From: a bacterium
GTDB lineage: Bacteria; Babelota; Babeliae; Babelales; Vermiphilaceae
Direction: 5' to 3'
Length of the DNA: 64,000 bases
Assembly (NCBI GenBank): GCA_016699125.1
Contig: CP064961.1
Coordinates: 124,001 to 188,000 of the forward strand
Positions 45,614-54,586 of this stretch are shown piece by piece. Every line of letters begins with the position of its first letter. The stretch's first letter is position 1. The notes under the pieces were generated by a model. It saw only the letters and a program-made list of their open reading frames with translations. It was not told where the DNA came from and searched no databases. Both the position numbers and the translations under genes were made by a program.

Positions 45614-47392
45614 CTAAAAATGGGTTAATAAGTATAAAAAAGATCGACTATTTTTCAATAAAAAACAAAAGAAGATGGTCAACAAGATGAGTGGTTTGAT
45701 AGAAGAACGGATCGAATTTTTTATCATTTTAAATTTTAAAAATCCTTGAGTTTCGTCTAATTTTTGGGTTGAAAAATCAATAGATGCCTGAGAATATCGA
45801 TTGATTTGTTTTTCCTGCCGGTCAATGAAATCGTCTATTTCGTTTTGAGGTAACTGTTTAATGATTTCAATTTGGCTATTGCTAATATATTTTTTGTTTG
45901 CTTGTATTACAGTTTTTATCTGTTCTAATGAAATAGTATTATTTTCTTTTCTTGCTTTCTTGATTTCATCAGTAAGATCATGTCTTATGAAGTAGTCAAA
46001 AGATCCTATGTCGCAACTGTTATTATTTCTGAAATCAATGCGATTTAATGTATATTGTGGAAGCGCTTCTGTTGATTGAGTATCAGATGCAGTGGTAGTC
46101 TCACATTTTTTTTCTAAATCAGTTAACGTTTGCAGAATGGCGTTCTTTTCGTTGTGTATATTTTGAATATAGCTTTCAAAGGTTTTATCTATCTGTTGCT
46201 CCAAATAGGCTTCCTGTGCTGATGAGTGAGAGCTTTTGTCAAAAAGTATGTAGAGACAATAAGCGAAAAGAATCTTATCTTCAGTTTTGCATCGATTGAA
46301 ACAAATGTTATTCAAATAAAGATCGCCTGAAAAAGTATCTAATTGCCCGTCCTCTTTTGGCCTCGGAAATGAGATCGGTTTTGAGTTATGTACATTATTT
46401 TTAATTCTTATTGTACGGAAAGTTTTTTGGTTCCTTGTAGGATTTAAGCTTGTAGGATTTATAATGTTACTTAGCATAAAGATGTATTTAAATTGTTCAA
46501 CAGTGCTTGTGTTGCTATCTAACTTGTAAGCGTTGTGCTGCTCAGTGATATCAAATGTTAACAAAAAGATTTGAATTAAGGATGGATCTGATCTGTTTTT
46601 CAACATTTCTAAATGTGCAAAAAACTTTTGGTGGTCCGGTATTGTAATCTGTTGTTCAATGAGAGCGCAGATGTATGCATATACTTGTATCTGTGCATTT
46701 TTCAACATAGCTTTTAGTAATGTTTGATATTGAGTAGACAAAAACTGCTTTACAACTGTTTGAACAGTTGTAAAGCAGTTTTTGTCAAAAGCATATATCA
46801 GCAACGAATGATAAATCTCTTTATCGATTTTAAGGCTCGCTGAAACGCTACAGTTTCGAGTTCGAAAGAAACAGTTTTTTTTGTTTGTAATAGCTTTTCT
46901 AGCATTATCAATGTGCCATGCGTAGGTGAATATTTTTAATAATTCTTTACTGAAATTTCTGCAATGATCGTCCAAAGATAGGTCTGCATTTTGATATGAG
47001 GTGTCAAAACTGATTTTGCAATCTTGTTCTATCTCATTTTGTACCTTGAGTAACTGTTTTTTTGCCAGCGGTTCAAATAGCTTATTCAAATCTGACTGCT
47101 CAAGTTCGGTGACTATCCTTAGGTACCATTGAATATTTTCAGGTGACACAGTAACTAACCTGTTTGTAAGGTTTGTGAGCGACATGATTTGGCACGAAAT
47201 ATCTGTATCAGGAATCTGTTCTTCAAAATAAGATTTGCCATGTTCTTTATATTTCTCTGCCATGTTTTCAAGTCCATTCAACATGACCTCTTTTGAAAGT
47301 GGTACGGTACTGAGAAGTTGAATTTCTCGATCCATACTAATCAAAATAAATGATTGTAAAAAAAGAATTAATGATAGGCCGTATAAAATCAT
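45614..47392 (-). CDS. exported/anchored protein, unknown family
   Basis: 592 residues. N-terminal signal (LYGLSLILFLQSFILIS) and a C-terminal membrane segment (PLILLTIFFCFLLKN). Between them is a long helical region. A perfect palindrome with 24-bp arms (46737-46786) is inside the frame and encodes the peptide DKNCFTTVQTVVKQFL without interrupting it. It follows the HPS-like gene by 12 bases. The ribosome site is weak, so coupling to the upstream gene is possible. Confidence 0.75.
   Translation of the reverse strand: MILYGLSLILFLQSFILISMDREIQLLSTVPLSKEVMLNGLENMAEKYKEHGKSYFEEQIPDTDISCQIMSLTNLTNRLVTVSPENIQWYLRIVTELEQSDLNKLFEPLAKKQLLKVQNEIEQDCKISFDTSYQNADLSLDDHCRNFSKELLKIFTYAWHIDNARKAITNKKNCFFRTRNCSVSASLKIDKEIYHSLLIYAFDKNCFTTVQTVVKQFLSTQYQTLLKAMLKNAQIQVYAYICALIEQQITIPDHQKFFAHLEMLKNRSDPSLIQIFLLTFDITEQHNAYKLDSNTSTVEQFKYIFMLSNIINPTSLNPTRNQKTFRTIRIKNNVHNSKPISFPRPKEDGQLDTFSGDLYLNNICFNRCKTEDKILFAYCLYILFDKSSHSSAQEAYLEQQIDKTFESYIQNIHNEKNAILQTLTDLEKKCETTTASDTQSTEALPQYTLNRIDFRNNNSCDIGSFDYFIRHDLTDEIKKARKENNTISLEQIKTVIQANKKYISNSQIEIIKQLPQNEIDDFIDRQEKQINRYSQASIDFSTQKLDETQGFLKFKMIKNSIRSSIKPLILLTIFFCFLLKNSRSFLYLLTHF
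46737..46786. repeat. perfect 24-bp-arm palindrome inside a gene
   Basis: Bases 46737-46760 are the exact complement of 46763-46786; only TG separates the arms. All 24 pairs match. It would form a very stable hairpin in the mRNA or a cruciform in DNA. It is within the coding frame, so it is not a terminator at a gene end. Confidence 0.95.
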
Positions 47393-47404
47393 AATGAGTA
47401 CATG

Positions 47405-48028
47405 TTATTTTTGACATTCTTCGTAAAAATAGGAAGCCTCTGTTGCTGGATCCTGAGCTTTCAAAATTGCTGATCCAACAATAATTCCTTCCGGTTTGAG
47501 TGTATGCATTGTTGGCATGAGCTGTCGATTGATTTTGCCGCCGATAAAAATAGGTAAATTTGTATTGCCTCGTACCATCTCCCATTTTTCAATAAGTGTC
47601 ATCGGTTCGATGTGGTCTTCCGTGTTGTGAATAATAAGACCATGAAAGCCGAGTGTTTTTGCCTCCATTGCCGATTGCCCTGGTGTATGGGAATCTGAAA
47701 GATCAAGCATCAGTTTTATTTTTGCATTTTGAGCATGGGTGCAGGCTGTTTGCAGAGTATCCTTATTTGCTTCTGCCATGACAGTGAGAAACTGTACATT
47801 AAATGGCTCAAAAATGGCTATCGACTCTCGTGCGCGATCAACGATTTTTGTATCAACAAGAAGCTGTTTTTGTGGAAACGTTTCCCTGAAAAGCTTGACT
47901 GCTTCAATACCATATTTATATACAAGCAATGTGCCAATTTCAAATATATCGGCGTGTGATTCAACATTTTTTGCTAGCTCAATCGCTTTTTCTAAATCTG
48001 TTAAGTCAAATGAGATTTGCATTTTCAT
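47405..48028 (-). CDS. HPS/KGPDC-like OMP decarboxylase-superfamily enzyme
   Basis: 207-residue TIM barrel of the hexulose-6-phosphate synthase / 3-keto-L-gulonate-6-phosphate decarboxylase group. The Asp-x-Lys-x-x-Asp metal and catalytic motif is at 59-64 (DTKIVD), Glu30 is in DIFEIGT, and the phosphate-binding end shows IFIGGKIN and IIVGSAILKA. No partner (PHI isomerase) is next to it, so the sugar phosphate it acts on is open. ATG 48028 has AGGAACGG upstream. Confidence 0.8.
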   Translation of the reverse strand: MKMQISFDLTDLEKAIELAKNVESHADIFEIGTLLVYKYGIEAVKLFRETFPQKQLLVDTKIVDRARESIAIFEPFNVQFLTVMAEANKDTLQTACTHAQNAKIKLMLDLSDSHTPGQSAMEAKTLGFHGLIIHNTEDHIEPMTLIEKWEMVRGNTNLPIFIGGKINRQLMPTMHTLKPEGIIVGSAILKAQDPATEASYFYEECQK

Positions 48029-48122
48029 AAGTACCGTTCCTTTTATGATACGATATTGCGAATTTTTATAATGGTAACATATTTTATTCGGTTAGTATAT
48101 GTATCAAAGTTTATACCCTCTT

Positions 48123-48818
48123 TTATGGCGGGGTGATAAGTTGATACATATTGAACTGTTTGTTCTGTGTTGGTTCTGCAGATGCAAAAAGATGTCTGAC
48201 TGATAGTAAAAAGAGCGATGATTTAATCGGATTAGCCTCTTTTGTTATCATGAGTGGAGGCAACGCAATGTTAGGCAAAGTCATATGTTTGCTTTCTTTT
48301 GTATCTGAACTGAAATAAAAATGCGCTGGATTGCCAAACACGATAATAGTTTCTGAAGGTATGACTAAGTTTTCTGGAACTTCTATTTCTATAATATTCC
48401 AGGTGGCCTGTGCTGCATGTTCATCTGCAGTTAATTTGTAAAATGTGACCGGGGCATCCTTTATAAACTGCCAATGACTTACCGTGTTTTCGACTCTCAT
48501 TACAGGTACGATTTCCTGTGTGATGGCAAGATAAATAACGGGAGTTGCGTGCTTGCGGGTGAAATTGATATAGCCTTCATGATTTGAAACACCAATAAAG
48601 CCTGCATAACAGGCGCAAAAACCTGCTGTTTTGTTTTTCCCAATCAGACTGCTTAACTGCTCTGAGGCTAGCTGATTTTTTGTCTGGAGTTTTTTAAGCA
48701 TTCGTTTTTGTATCGCATCTTTATCTTGGACAAAGTGGAGCTGTATAATTGGTTGAGCTGATAAAGCTATTGAAAATAATATATAAAAAAAAGAAACTAA
48801 AGCTTTTTTTAATTTCAT
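48123..48818 (-). CDS. exported protein, unknown family
   Basis: 231 residues with signal peptide KALVSFFYILFSIALSA (cut before QPII). The mature part looks beta-rich (VIYLAITQEIVPVM, IIVFGNPAHFYFSS). A GFCACYAGFIG patch carries two Cys. It begins a minus-strand run and lies head to head with rsmG. No family recognised. Confidence 0.7.
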   Translation of the reverse strand: MKLKKALVSFFYILFSIALSAQPIIQLHFVQDKDAIQKRMLKKLQTKNQLASEQLSSLIGKNKTAGFCACYAGFIGVSNHEGYINFTRKHATPVIYLAITQEIVPVMRVENTVSHWQFIKDAPVTFYKLTADEHAAQATWNIIEIEVPENLVIPSETIIVFGNPAHFYFSSDTKESKHMTLPNIALPPLMITKEANPIKSSLFLLSVRHLFASAEPTQNKQFNMYQLITPP

Positions 48819-48947
48819 AAACCGTTATTCTTTTAGTGAGCGGATAGTTATTTATACTTTCATACAAAGTTTACTTTCTGTTGTGTGATAAAAACCACAT
48901 TTCGTTTAAAAATGAACAGTAATGTGTGGTGGATAAGGGAAATTTTT

Positions 48948-49595
48948 ATGTCAGGTCAGGTTCAAAAAATAGTACCAGAAGATTTTTTAGACGAACGTCA
49001 GAGGGAACAGCTTTCTGAATATGCGAATCTGCTTGTAGAATGGAACAAAAAGTTTAATCTTACTGCTATTCTTGAGCAACAATCAATCATGCAAGATCAT
49101 TTTCAAGATTCACTTTCTTTGGGATGTATAGTTGATTTGCATCATACAAAAGGACTTGTTGACGTGGGGAGCGGCGGGGGGTTTCCGGGATTGCCCCTTA
49201 AAATTGCTTTTCCAGATTTACGTGTAGTATTAGTTGAAGTTAATGAGAAAAAGTGCCTTTTTTTAGAAGCAGTTATTAAAGCATTAAATTTGAAGCATGT
49301 TGAACTATGTGCGTATGATTGGCGCTCCTTTTTAAGAAATACCAGTTATCCGATAGACCTTGTGTGCGCCAGGGCATCTTTGCAGCCTTCGGAATTAATA
49401 AGAATGTTTAAAACATCTACGCCATATTATCAGGCAACGCTTTTTTATTGGGCCTCATGTCACTGGAAGGTTGATAGGCAAATTGCGCCCTTTGTTGATC
49501 TGGTATGGCCCTATCAGGTTGGGCAAAAACAGCGAGCTTTAGTACGTATGAAACGTGTATTGGACGAAAAATTTCCTATGAAAGAACAGCAATGA
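48948..49595 (+). CDS. rsmG: 16S rRNA m7G527 methyltransferase
   Basis: SAM-dependent methyltransferase acting on G527 of 16S rRNA (also called GidB). WNKKFNLTAI near the N-terminus, SAM motif DVGSGGGFPGLPLKI and VEVNEKKCLFL are typical. 215 residues from ATG 48948, which has AAGGGA upstream; the longer frame adds unconserved residues. Overlaps the MATE gene by four bases. Confidence 0.93.
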   Translation: MSGQVQKIVPEDFLDERQREQLSEYANLLVEWNKKFNLTAILEQQSIMQDHFQDSLSLGCIVDLHHTKGLVDVGSGGGFPGLPLKIAFPDLRVVLVEVNEKKCLFLEAVIKALNLKHVELCAYDWRSFLRNTSYPIDLVCARASLQPSELIRMFKTSTPYYQATLFYWASCHWKVDRQIAPFVDLVWPYQVGQKQRALVRMKRVLDEKFPMKEQQ

Positions 49596-51001
49596 AACAA
49601 AATATTATTTCACAGTATATTGAGGATATTCGTAGTGATGAAAATGGTCAACCGTATGCAGCAATTTTAAGGTATTTCATCCCGGAATTTATCACTAACT
49701 TAATTGTATATTCAATGCCAATCTGGTTGGACTCATTTTTTGTTGCAGCATTAGAATCCACTGCAACATATGCAACACTTGGTGCGACCAATAATGTTAT
49801 CCATTTGGGAATTAAAATTGCCGAAGCTTTATCCGTAAGCACCATTGTTTTGAGTGGCCAGTTTAATGGGCAACAGAATTACAAAAAAGCAGGTGAAACA
49901 CTTCGAGATGCATTTTGGGTCACCTGTTTTGTAGGACTTTTTTTTGCGGGCATTCTGTTTTTTGGGTCAGGTTCGATTTATCGCTGGTATGGTGTTTCAG
50001 AAGATATCATTGAAATAGGAACGCCCTATCTGCGCCTGCGGGCGATTGGACTCCTTTTGATGTTTGTTTATTTTGCCTTTGTTGGTTTTTTGCGGGGTAT
50101 CAAAAATACGCATTCTCCCATGAAAATTTTTGTAGCCGGTGCAATTATTTTTACCATTTCTGATTATATTTTAATATTTGGAAAGGTTGGTTTTGAACCT
50201 ATGGGGCTGCAAGGGTCGGCGATTGCTACCATTTTGCAATACGGTTTTATGGTTATTGCTGCACTATTTTATATTCTGTTCAATGAAAAGAACCGCAAAT
50301 ATGGAGTTGAACTGTTTTCTATTTTGCACGCAAAACATGAAATATACCGTTTTTGTACAATCAGTTGGCCTATTATTTTGGACAAGGCTACGATTGCGTG
50401 TGCATATATCTGGTTGGGAAAAATGATTTCACCATTGGGAACCGAGGCGGTTGCGGCTTTTAGTGCGATTAAAGATATGGAACGCATGGCTTTTCTGCCT
50501 GCCATTGCGTTTGCGCAGATCATTACGTTTTTAATTAGCAATGATATCGGCGCAAACGATATTAAAGCGGTGAAGGTAAATATAAAAAAAACACTACTTT
50601 TAGCTGGATTCATGGTGAGTGGTATTCTAGTGGTAATGGTTGTAAAAACAAATTTTTTTTTGAGCCTTTTTGACAGACAGGGTGAGTTTACATATCTGGT
50701 TTTGCAGACATTTCCTTATATCAGTGTATGCGTGATCTTTGATCTTACTCAGATTATATTGTCAGCTGCTTTACGTGGATCGGGAAATGTGCAGATAGTT
50801 ATGATGATTCGACTGTTTGTGGTCATTCTTTTTTTTGTGCCGATTTCCTATCTATTTAGTACGATTGAACAGTTTTCTATCGCATCAAAAATACTCTTGG
50901 TCTACGGATCATTTTATATTGGCAATGGGATTATGAGTCTGTTATATGTTTTGATGTTTCGATCAGAAAAATGGAAGTCGACAATTGTTGAAAATGCTTA
51001 A
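49592..51001 (+). CDS. MATE-family efflux transporter
   Basis: 469 residues with about twelve membrane segments in two halves, each with the MATE pattern: SMPIWLDSFFVA and ATLGATNNVIHLG in the first, AAFSAIKDMERMAF in the second, plus FVGFLRGIKNTHSPMKIF and LQGSAIATILQYGF. Uses a H+ or Na+ gradient to export organic cations or drugs. The start ATG overlaps the rsmG stop. It converges on the next gene with overlapping stops. Confidence 0.9.
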   Translation: MKQNIISQYIEDIRSDENGQPYAAILRYFIPEFITNLIVYSMPIWLDSFFVAALESTATYATLGATNNVIHLGIKIAEALSVSTIVLSGQFNGQQNYKKAGETLRDAFWVTCFVGLFFAGILFFGSGSIYRWYGVSEDIIEIGTPYLRLRAIGLLLMFVYFAFVGFLRGIKNTHSPMKIFVAGAIIFTISDYILIFGKVGFEPMGLQGSAIATILQYGFMVIAALFYILFNEKNRKYGVELFSILHAKHEIYRFCTISWPIILDKATIACAYIWLGKMISPLGTEAVAAFSAIKDMERMAFLPAIAFAQIITFLISNDIGANDIKAVKVNIKKTLLLAGFMVSGILVVMVVKTNFFLSLFDRQGEFTYLVLQTFPYISVCVIFDLTQIILSAALRGSGNVQIVMMIRLFVVILFFVPISYLFSTIEQFSIASKILLVYGSFYIGNGIMSLLYVLMFRSEKWKSTIVENA

Positions 51002-51594
51002 CCTTTTTGCTGTTTAGCTTGCTGCTTTTGCTTTTTACATTTCGACACTAACTTCTTGTACGCCTTAATGGCAGGTGCTGATAAAACCAGTGTAATACAT
51101 TGTGCAGCAAAAACGATTTTTAAAAGCTGTTCGCTTTTTAGTTGTGCTTGTAGCAGTGTTTGGATCGATGATATCAGTTTGCCGTTATCAGTTTCAGTTG
51201 GTACATATATTTTTTTTGGTGTTGTTTTAACTTTAGCTTTTATGTTTTCTTTGAAAACTATGCATTTTTCAATCTCATTTTCCAGCTTTTCAATCTCTTT
51301 CACGTTTTGTATTGGCATGTTGTTTGAGAATGTAGCGTCTTTTCTAGCTATTTTTAATATTCCTTTGAGTCTTTTTAACTCTTTTCTGGAAAGTTGGTCA
51401 TACAATTGTCCACCGGTCTCTATGAACTTTCTTGCGTCCTGATAAAACAGTTCAGAGTTACCTGTTGTATTACTTTGTTGTTCTAAGATAAATCGAATGA
51501 GTTCTTTGTTTTGATCGCTCATTGCATAAATATTGATAAAAAAGTTGTGGAACGTTAACACTATGTACAGAAAAAATAATCTGTTTCTATTCAT
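50998..51594 (-). CDS. exported protein with C-terminal membrane segment
   Basis: 198 residues. Signal-like N-terminus (LFFLYIVLTFHNFFINIYA), charged helical middle, one hydrophobic segment (LLKIVFAAQCITLVLSAPAI) and a very basic tail rich in Lys and Gln. Family unknown. Confidence 0.7.
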   Translation of the reverse strand: MNRNRLFFLYIVLTFHNFFINIYAMSDQNKELIRFILEQQSNTTGNSELFYQDARKFIETGGQLYDQLSRKELKRLKGILKIARKDATFSNNMPIQNVKEIEKLENEIEKCIVFKENIKAKVKTTPKKIYVPTETDNGKLISSIQTLLQAQLKSEQLLKIVFAAQCITLVLSAPAIKAYKKLVSKCKKQKQQAKQQKG

Positions 51595-51706
51595 GGATGG
51601 CCTTATTAGTAATATTTTTTTACTAGTTACAAATAATTTATACCGTATTATGAAAGTTTGTAAAGTGTAAGCTTTATTTTTATCAATCTACTCAATTTCT
51701 GTTTTT

Positions 51707-51716
51707 ATGATACAAT
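51707..51716 (+). promoter_or_regulatory. extended -10 promoter of gatC
   Basis: ATGATACAAT, identical to the decamers at 26914 and 53655; 40 bases before the gatC start. It covers the in-frame ATG at 51715, which argues against that codon as the start. Confidence 0.6.
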
Positions 51717-51756
51717 GAACCGAAAGTGTTTAAAAAAATATGCTGCGAGATTAACT

Positions 51757-52041
51757 ATGATTAAAATATCAAAAGAAGAAGTTTTAAAGATTGCTGCGAT
51801 TTCTCAGATTTCTGTTTCTGACGCTGAGGCAGATTCTTTAGCAGGTGAGCTTGAAGCAGTTTTAAGTTATGCGGAGCGGGTTGCGCAACTTACGGGCGAT
51901 GCACCTGATACCCTGCCGGTAACTTTTAATGTTTGCCGTCCAGATGAGGTCAAAAAGGCTGATAATATCATCATAGAAGGTCAAGGCGTTGATGCCGCAA
52001 CCGGATATTTTGTGGTGCCGCTTATTCTTGATCAACAATAA
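51757..52041 (+). CDS. gatC: Asp/Glu-tRNA amidotransferase subunit C
   Basis: 94 residues from ATG 51757 (MIKISKEEVLKIAAIS). GatC wraps between GatA and GatB and stabilises the complex. LAGELEAVLSYAERVAQL and a Pro-rich middle then RPDEV match the family. It precedes gatA by 15 bases; gatB is not in the window. Confidence 0.92.
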   Translation: MIKISKEEVLKIAAISQISVSDAEADSLAGELEAVLSYAERVAQLTGDAPDTLPVTFNVCRPDEVKKADNIIIEGQGVDAATGYFVVPLILDQQ

Positions 52042-52056
52042 AAATGGGAAAAATAC

Positions 52057-53499
52057 ATGAAAGATCTAGCGTACTGTTCAATAAAAGAGTTGCGTACTCT
52101 GTTGGATGCTAAAAAAATCTCTGCACAAGAGCTATTTGATTTTTATAAAGGACGTGTAAAACAGTTTAATTCAGAATTGCAAGCACTGCTTGAAGATTTT
52201 GAGTATGAATCATTTGGGTTTGATCATAAAAATATGCTCTCAGGCATTCCGGGTGTTTTGAAAGACAATATCTGTATACAAGGAAAAATCGCATCATGCG
52301 GTTCAAATATCTTAAAAAATTACAAAGCACCATACGATGCAACCGTCACTAAACGACTCAAAAAGGCGGGGGTTACCTTTGTAGGTCGTGCAAATATGGA
52401 TGAGTTTGCAATGGGCAGTTCAACCGAAACTTCAGCCTTTGCAAAAACAAAAAATCCTTGGGATGTATCGCGAGTGCCTGGTGGCTCAAGCGGTGGTTCG
52501 GCAGTCGCGGTTGCTGCTGGGTATACGCCTTTTGCATTAGGAACAGAAACGGGCGGATCGGTCAGGCAACCTGCCGGTTTTTGTAATATTGTGGGATACA
52601 AACCAACGTATGGTCTTATTTCACGTTATGGCCTTGTTGCATACGGTTCTTCACTTGATCAGGCGGGAATTTTTGCACGTTCAGCAGAAGATGTGGCGGT
52701 TGTACTGTCGGTTTTGGCTGGTGTTGATGAACATGATTCCTCTTCGTTGCAGGTACAACCAAAAGACTATGCACAAAATATCGATTCATGTGAGGTTGCA
52801 GGTTTGAAGATTGGCATTGTTGAAAATACACTGCAGGCTGAAGGCATGGACCCTGAAATTGCTGCCGCCGTTGAAAATGCTGCAAAGTTTTATGAATCAA
52901 AAGGTGCGGTTATCAAACGTATCAAGCTTTCAACGCTTGATTACGGAGCTGCAACCTATTTTATTATCAGCCGAGCAGAGGCAGCATCAAATCTGGCTCG
53001 TTTTGACGGTGTGCGCTACGGTCATCGTGCAAAAGATACGCATGGCATTGCTAATATGTATCAAAAAACGCGCTACGAAGGCTTTGGTGCTGAAGTTCGC
53101 AAACGAATTATGGTGGGAAACTATGTTCTGTCTGCAGGGCATGCAGGTCAGTTTTACGAAAATGCCCGTCGTGTGGTGCGACTAATGCGTCATGAAGTGA
53201 AACAGGCTTTTGCAAACGAAGTTGATATGGTTATCATGCCAACAAGCTCAGTTCCAGCATTCAAATTCGGCGCTTTTGAGATGAACAAGCTGCAGATGGA
53301 CCTTCAGGACTATTTCACCTGTCCTGCAAACTTGCTTGGTATTCCAGCGGTTTCGTTGCCATGTGGATTTACAAAATCGGGTCTGCCGATCGGGTTCCAG
53401 CTGCTGGCAAGTCATCTTGACGATGAGCGTATGCTGCAGGTTGCGCACTATTATCAAAAACATACCGATTGGCACAGCAAAAGACCGTCTTTGGTATAA
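52057..53499 (+). CDS. gatA: Glu-tRNA(Gln) amidotransferase subunit A
   Basis: Amidase-signature glutaminase that supplies ammonia for converting Glu-tRNA(Gln) (or Asp-tRNA(Asn)) to the amide. Catalytic triad Lys69 (GVLKDN), Ser144 (PGGSSGGSA) and Ser168 (ETGGSVRQP); spacing equals that of the S. aureus enzyme. 480 residues, full length. GGGAAAAATAC precedes ATG 52057. Confidence 0.96.
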   Translation: MKDLAYCSIKELRTLLDAKKISAQELFDFYKGRVKQFNSELQALLEDFEYESFGFDHKNMLSGIPGVLKDNICIQGKIASCGSNILKNYKAPYDATVTKRLKKAGVTFVGRANMDEFAMGSSTETSAFAKTKNPWDVSRVPGGSSGGSAVAVAAGYTPFALGTETGGSVRQPAGFCNIVGYKPTYGLISRYGLVAYGSSLDQAGIFARSAEDVAVVLSVLAGVDEHDSSSLQVQPKDYAQNIDSCEVAGLKIGIVENTLQAEGMDPEIAAAVENAAKFYESKGAVIKRIKLSTLDYGAATYFIISRAEAASNLARFDGVRYGHRAKDTHGIANMYQKTRYEGFGAEVRKRIMVGNYVLSAGHAGQFYENARRVVRLMRHEVKQAFANEVDMVIMPTSSVPAFKFGAFEMNKLQMDLQDYFTCPANLLGIPAVSLPCGFTKSGLPIGFQLLASHLDDERMLQVAHYYQKHTDWHSKRPSLV

Positions 53500-53654
53500 G
53501 TATGGTTGTAATTGGGTTTAGTGTGATGGGTGACTGGTTTTTGCAGCATGTAAAGCCGGCTGTGTAACTTTTGCTTTGTTCTTTATATTCTATTATAGAA
53601 TTATTCTATTTTGTTTTGAATAATAATGCAAAACCATTTACTTTTTTTTTGTAC

Positions 53655-53664
53655 ATGATACAAT
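53655..53664 (+). promoter_or_regulatory. extended -10 promoter
   Basis: ATGATACAAT, 38 bases before the ATG at 53703, after a T-rich tract. The preceding 53500-53650 stretch holds nothing else I can recognise. Confidence 0.6.
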
Positions 53665-53702
53665 ATGTTACATATGGAATGGTAAATCAAAGGTATTGAT
53701 GT

Positions 53703-54470
53703 ATGAATAACATAAAGAAATTTTTTTTATTCGGATTTCTGGTTTGGTTTATTGAAAATTTGAGTGTGATTACTGACCAACCGCTGGCGGTCCAATTGTC
53801 GGTGCATCGCAGGCCCCTTCCTCATGTGGTTGTTGAGGTATTGTGCCGCAATAAGGTGGTTTTTTATATTCCTATATCTGAGTTAGAGAAGGAGCGTTCA
53901 GGCAAACCTGCAAAGGGTTTTATAAAAGATCCTCGGTGGCCAGAAGAGGTACAAGACCTTTTAAAAGCGCAAGCGAGAGCCGGGTACAGCGAGGCCTTAA
54001 GGTCTGGCCTTGTACCTATGCCACCAGTTACTAATCAGATGCGGCCTGTTGATTCAACGAGTGATCAGCTTTATGTAGTTTTTCAGGGTAATGATGAAGC
54101 TTCATTAAAGAAGGCGGTGTCGCTCTTGAAAGAGAAGTACAAAATACAAAGAGCTGAGAGCAATGTAGCTCATTTCCTCCTACCTAAAAATGGTAATGAA
54201 GCAAATCTCTTAAAAGAACATGGCCAACTGGTGGCTCAGGAAGATGAAGATGTGTATGTTTTTAAAGTAAATCAGACAAAGAATGAAAAACAAAAACCAT
54301 TTCTTCAACTTAGTTTCTTTGCATGGTTCCAAGCACTATTAAAGAATGCTTTCTATGGACAGTGGCACCACTCCGCGTCTTTTCATAATGAGCGTAAGTA
54401 TAAGCCAGGTGCAAAATTTCAATCGAACGTAAGCGTCAAGGATGACATTGTAAAGCTTCCCGAAGAATAA
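53703..54470 (+). CDS. exported protein, unknown family
   Basis: 255 residues. Signal peptide FFLFGFLVWFIENLSV, then a domain with VVVEVLCRNKVVFYIP, a basic middle (DLLKAQARAGYSEALRSG) and an aromatic patch near the end (LSFFAWFQALLKNAFYGQW). The tail patch is like those in 25328 and 54587. AAAGG precedes the ATG. Confidence 0.72.
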   Translation: MNNIKKFFLFGFLVWFIENLSVITDQPLAVQLSVHRRPLPHVVVEVLCRNKVVFYIPISELEKERSGKPAKGFIKDPRWPEEVQDLLKAQARAGYSEALRSGLVPMPPVTNQMRPVDSTSDQLYVVFQGNDEASLKKAVSLLKEKYKIQRAESNVAHFLLPKNGNEANLLKEHGQLVAQEDEDVYVFKVNQTKNEKQKPFLQLSFFAWFQALLKNAFYGQWHHSASFHNERKYKPGAKFQSNVSVKDDIVKLPEE

Positions 54471-54586
54471 AGCGTTGCCACTTTGTTCATGTATTGCCTT
54501 TTAAAATTGGAGAGATAATGATGGGCAGGATTGTTATAACAATGAGTCTGTCAATCTATTGAACCGTTTTTTAAGAAGGATGATGA

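Noticed and set aside
46737..46786. The long palindrome as a transcription terminator.
   Set aside because: It is in the middle of a continuous reading frame and has no following U-run on the coding strand.
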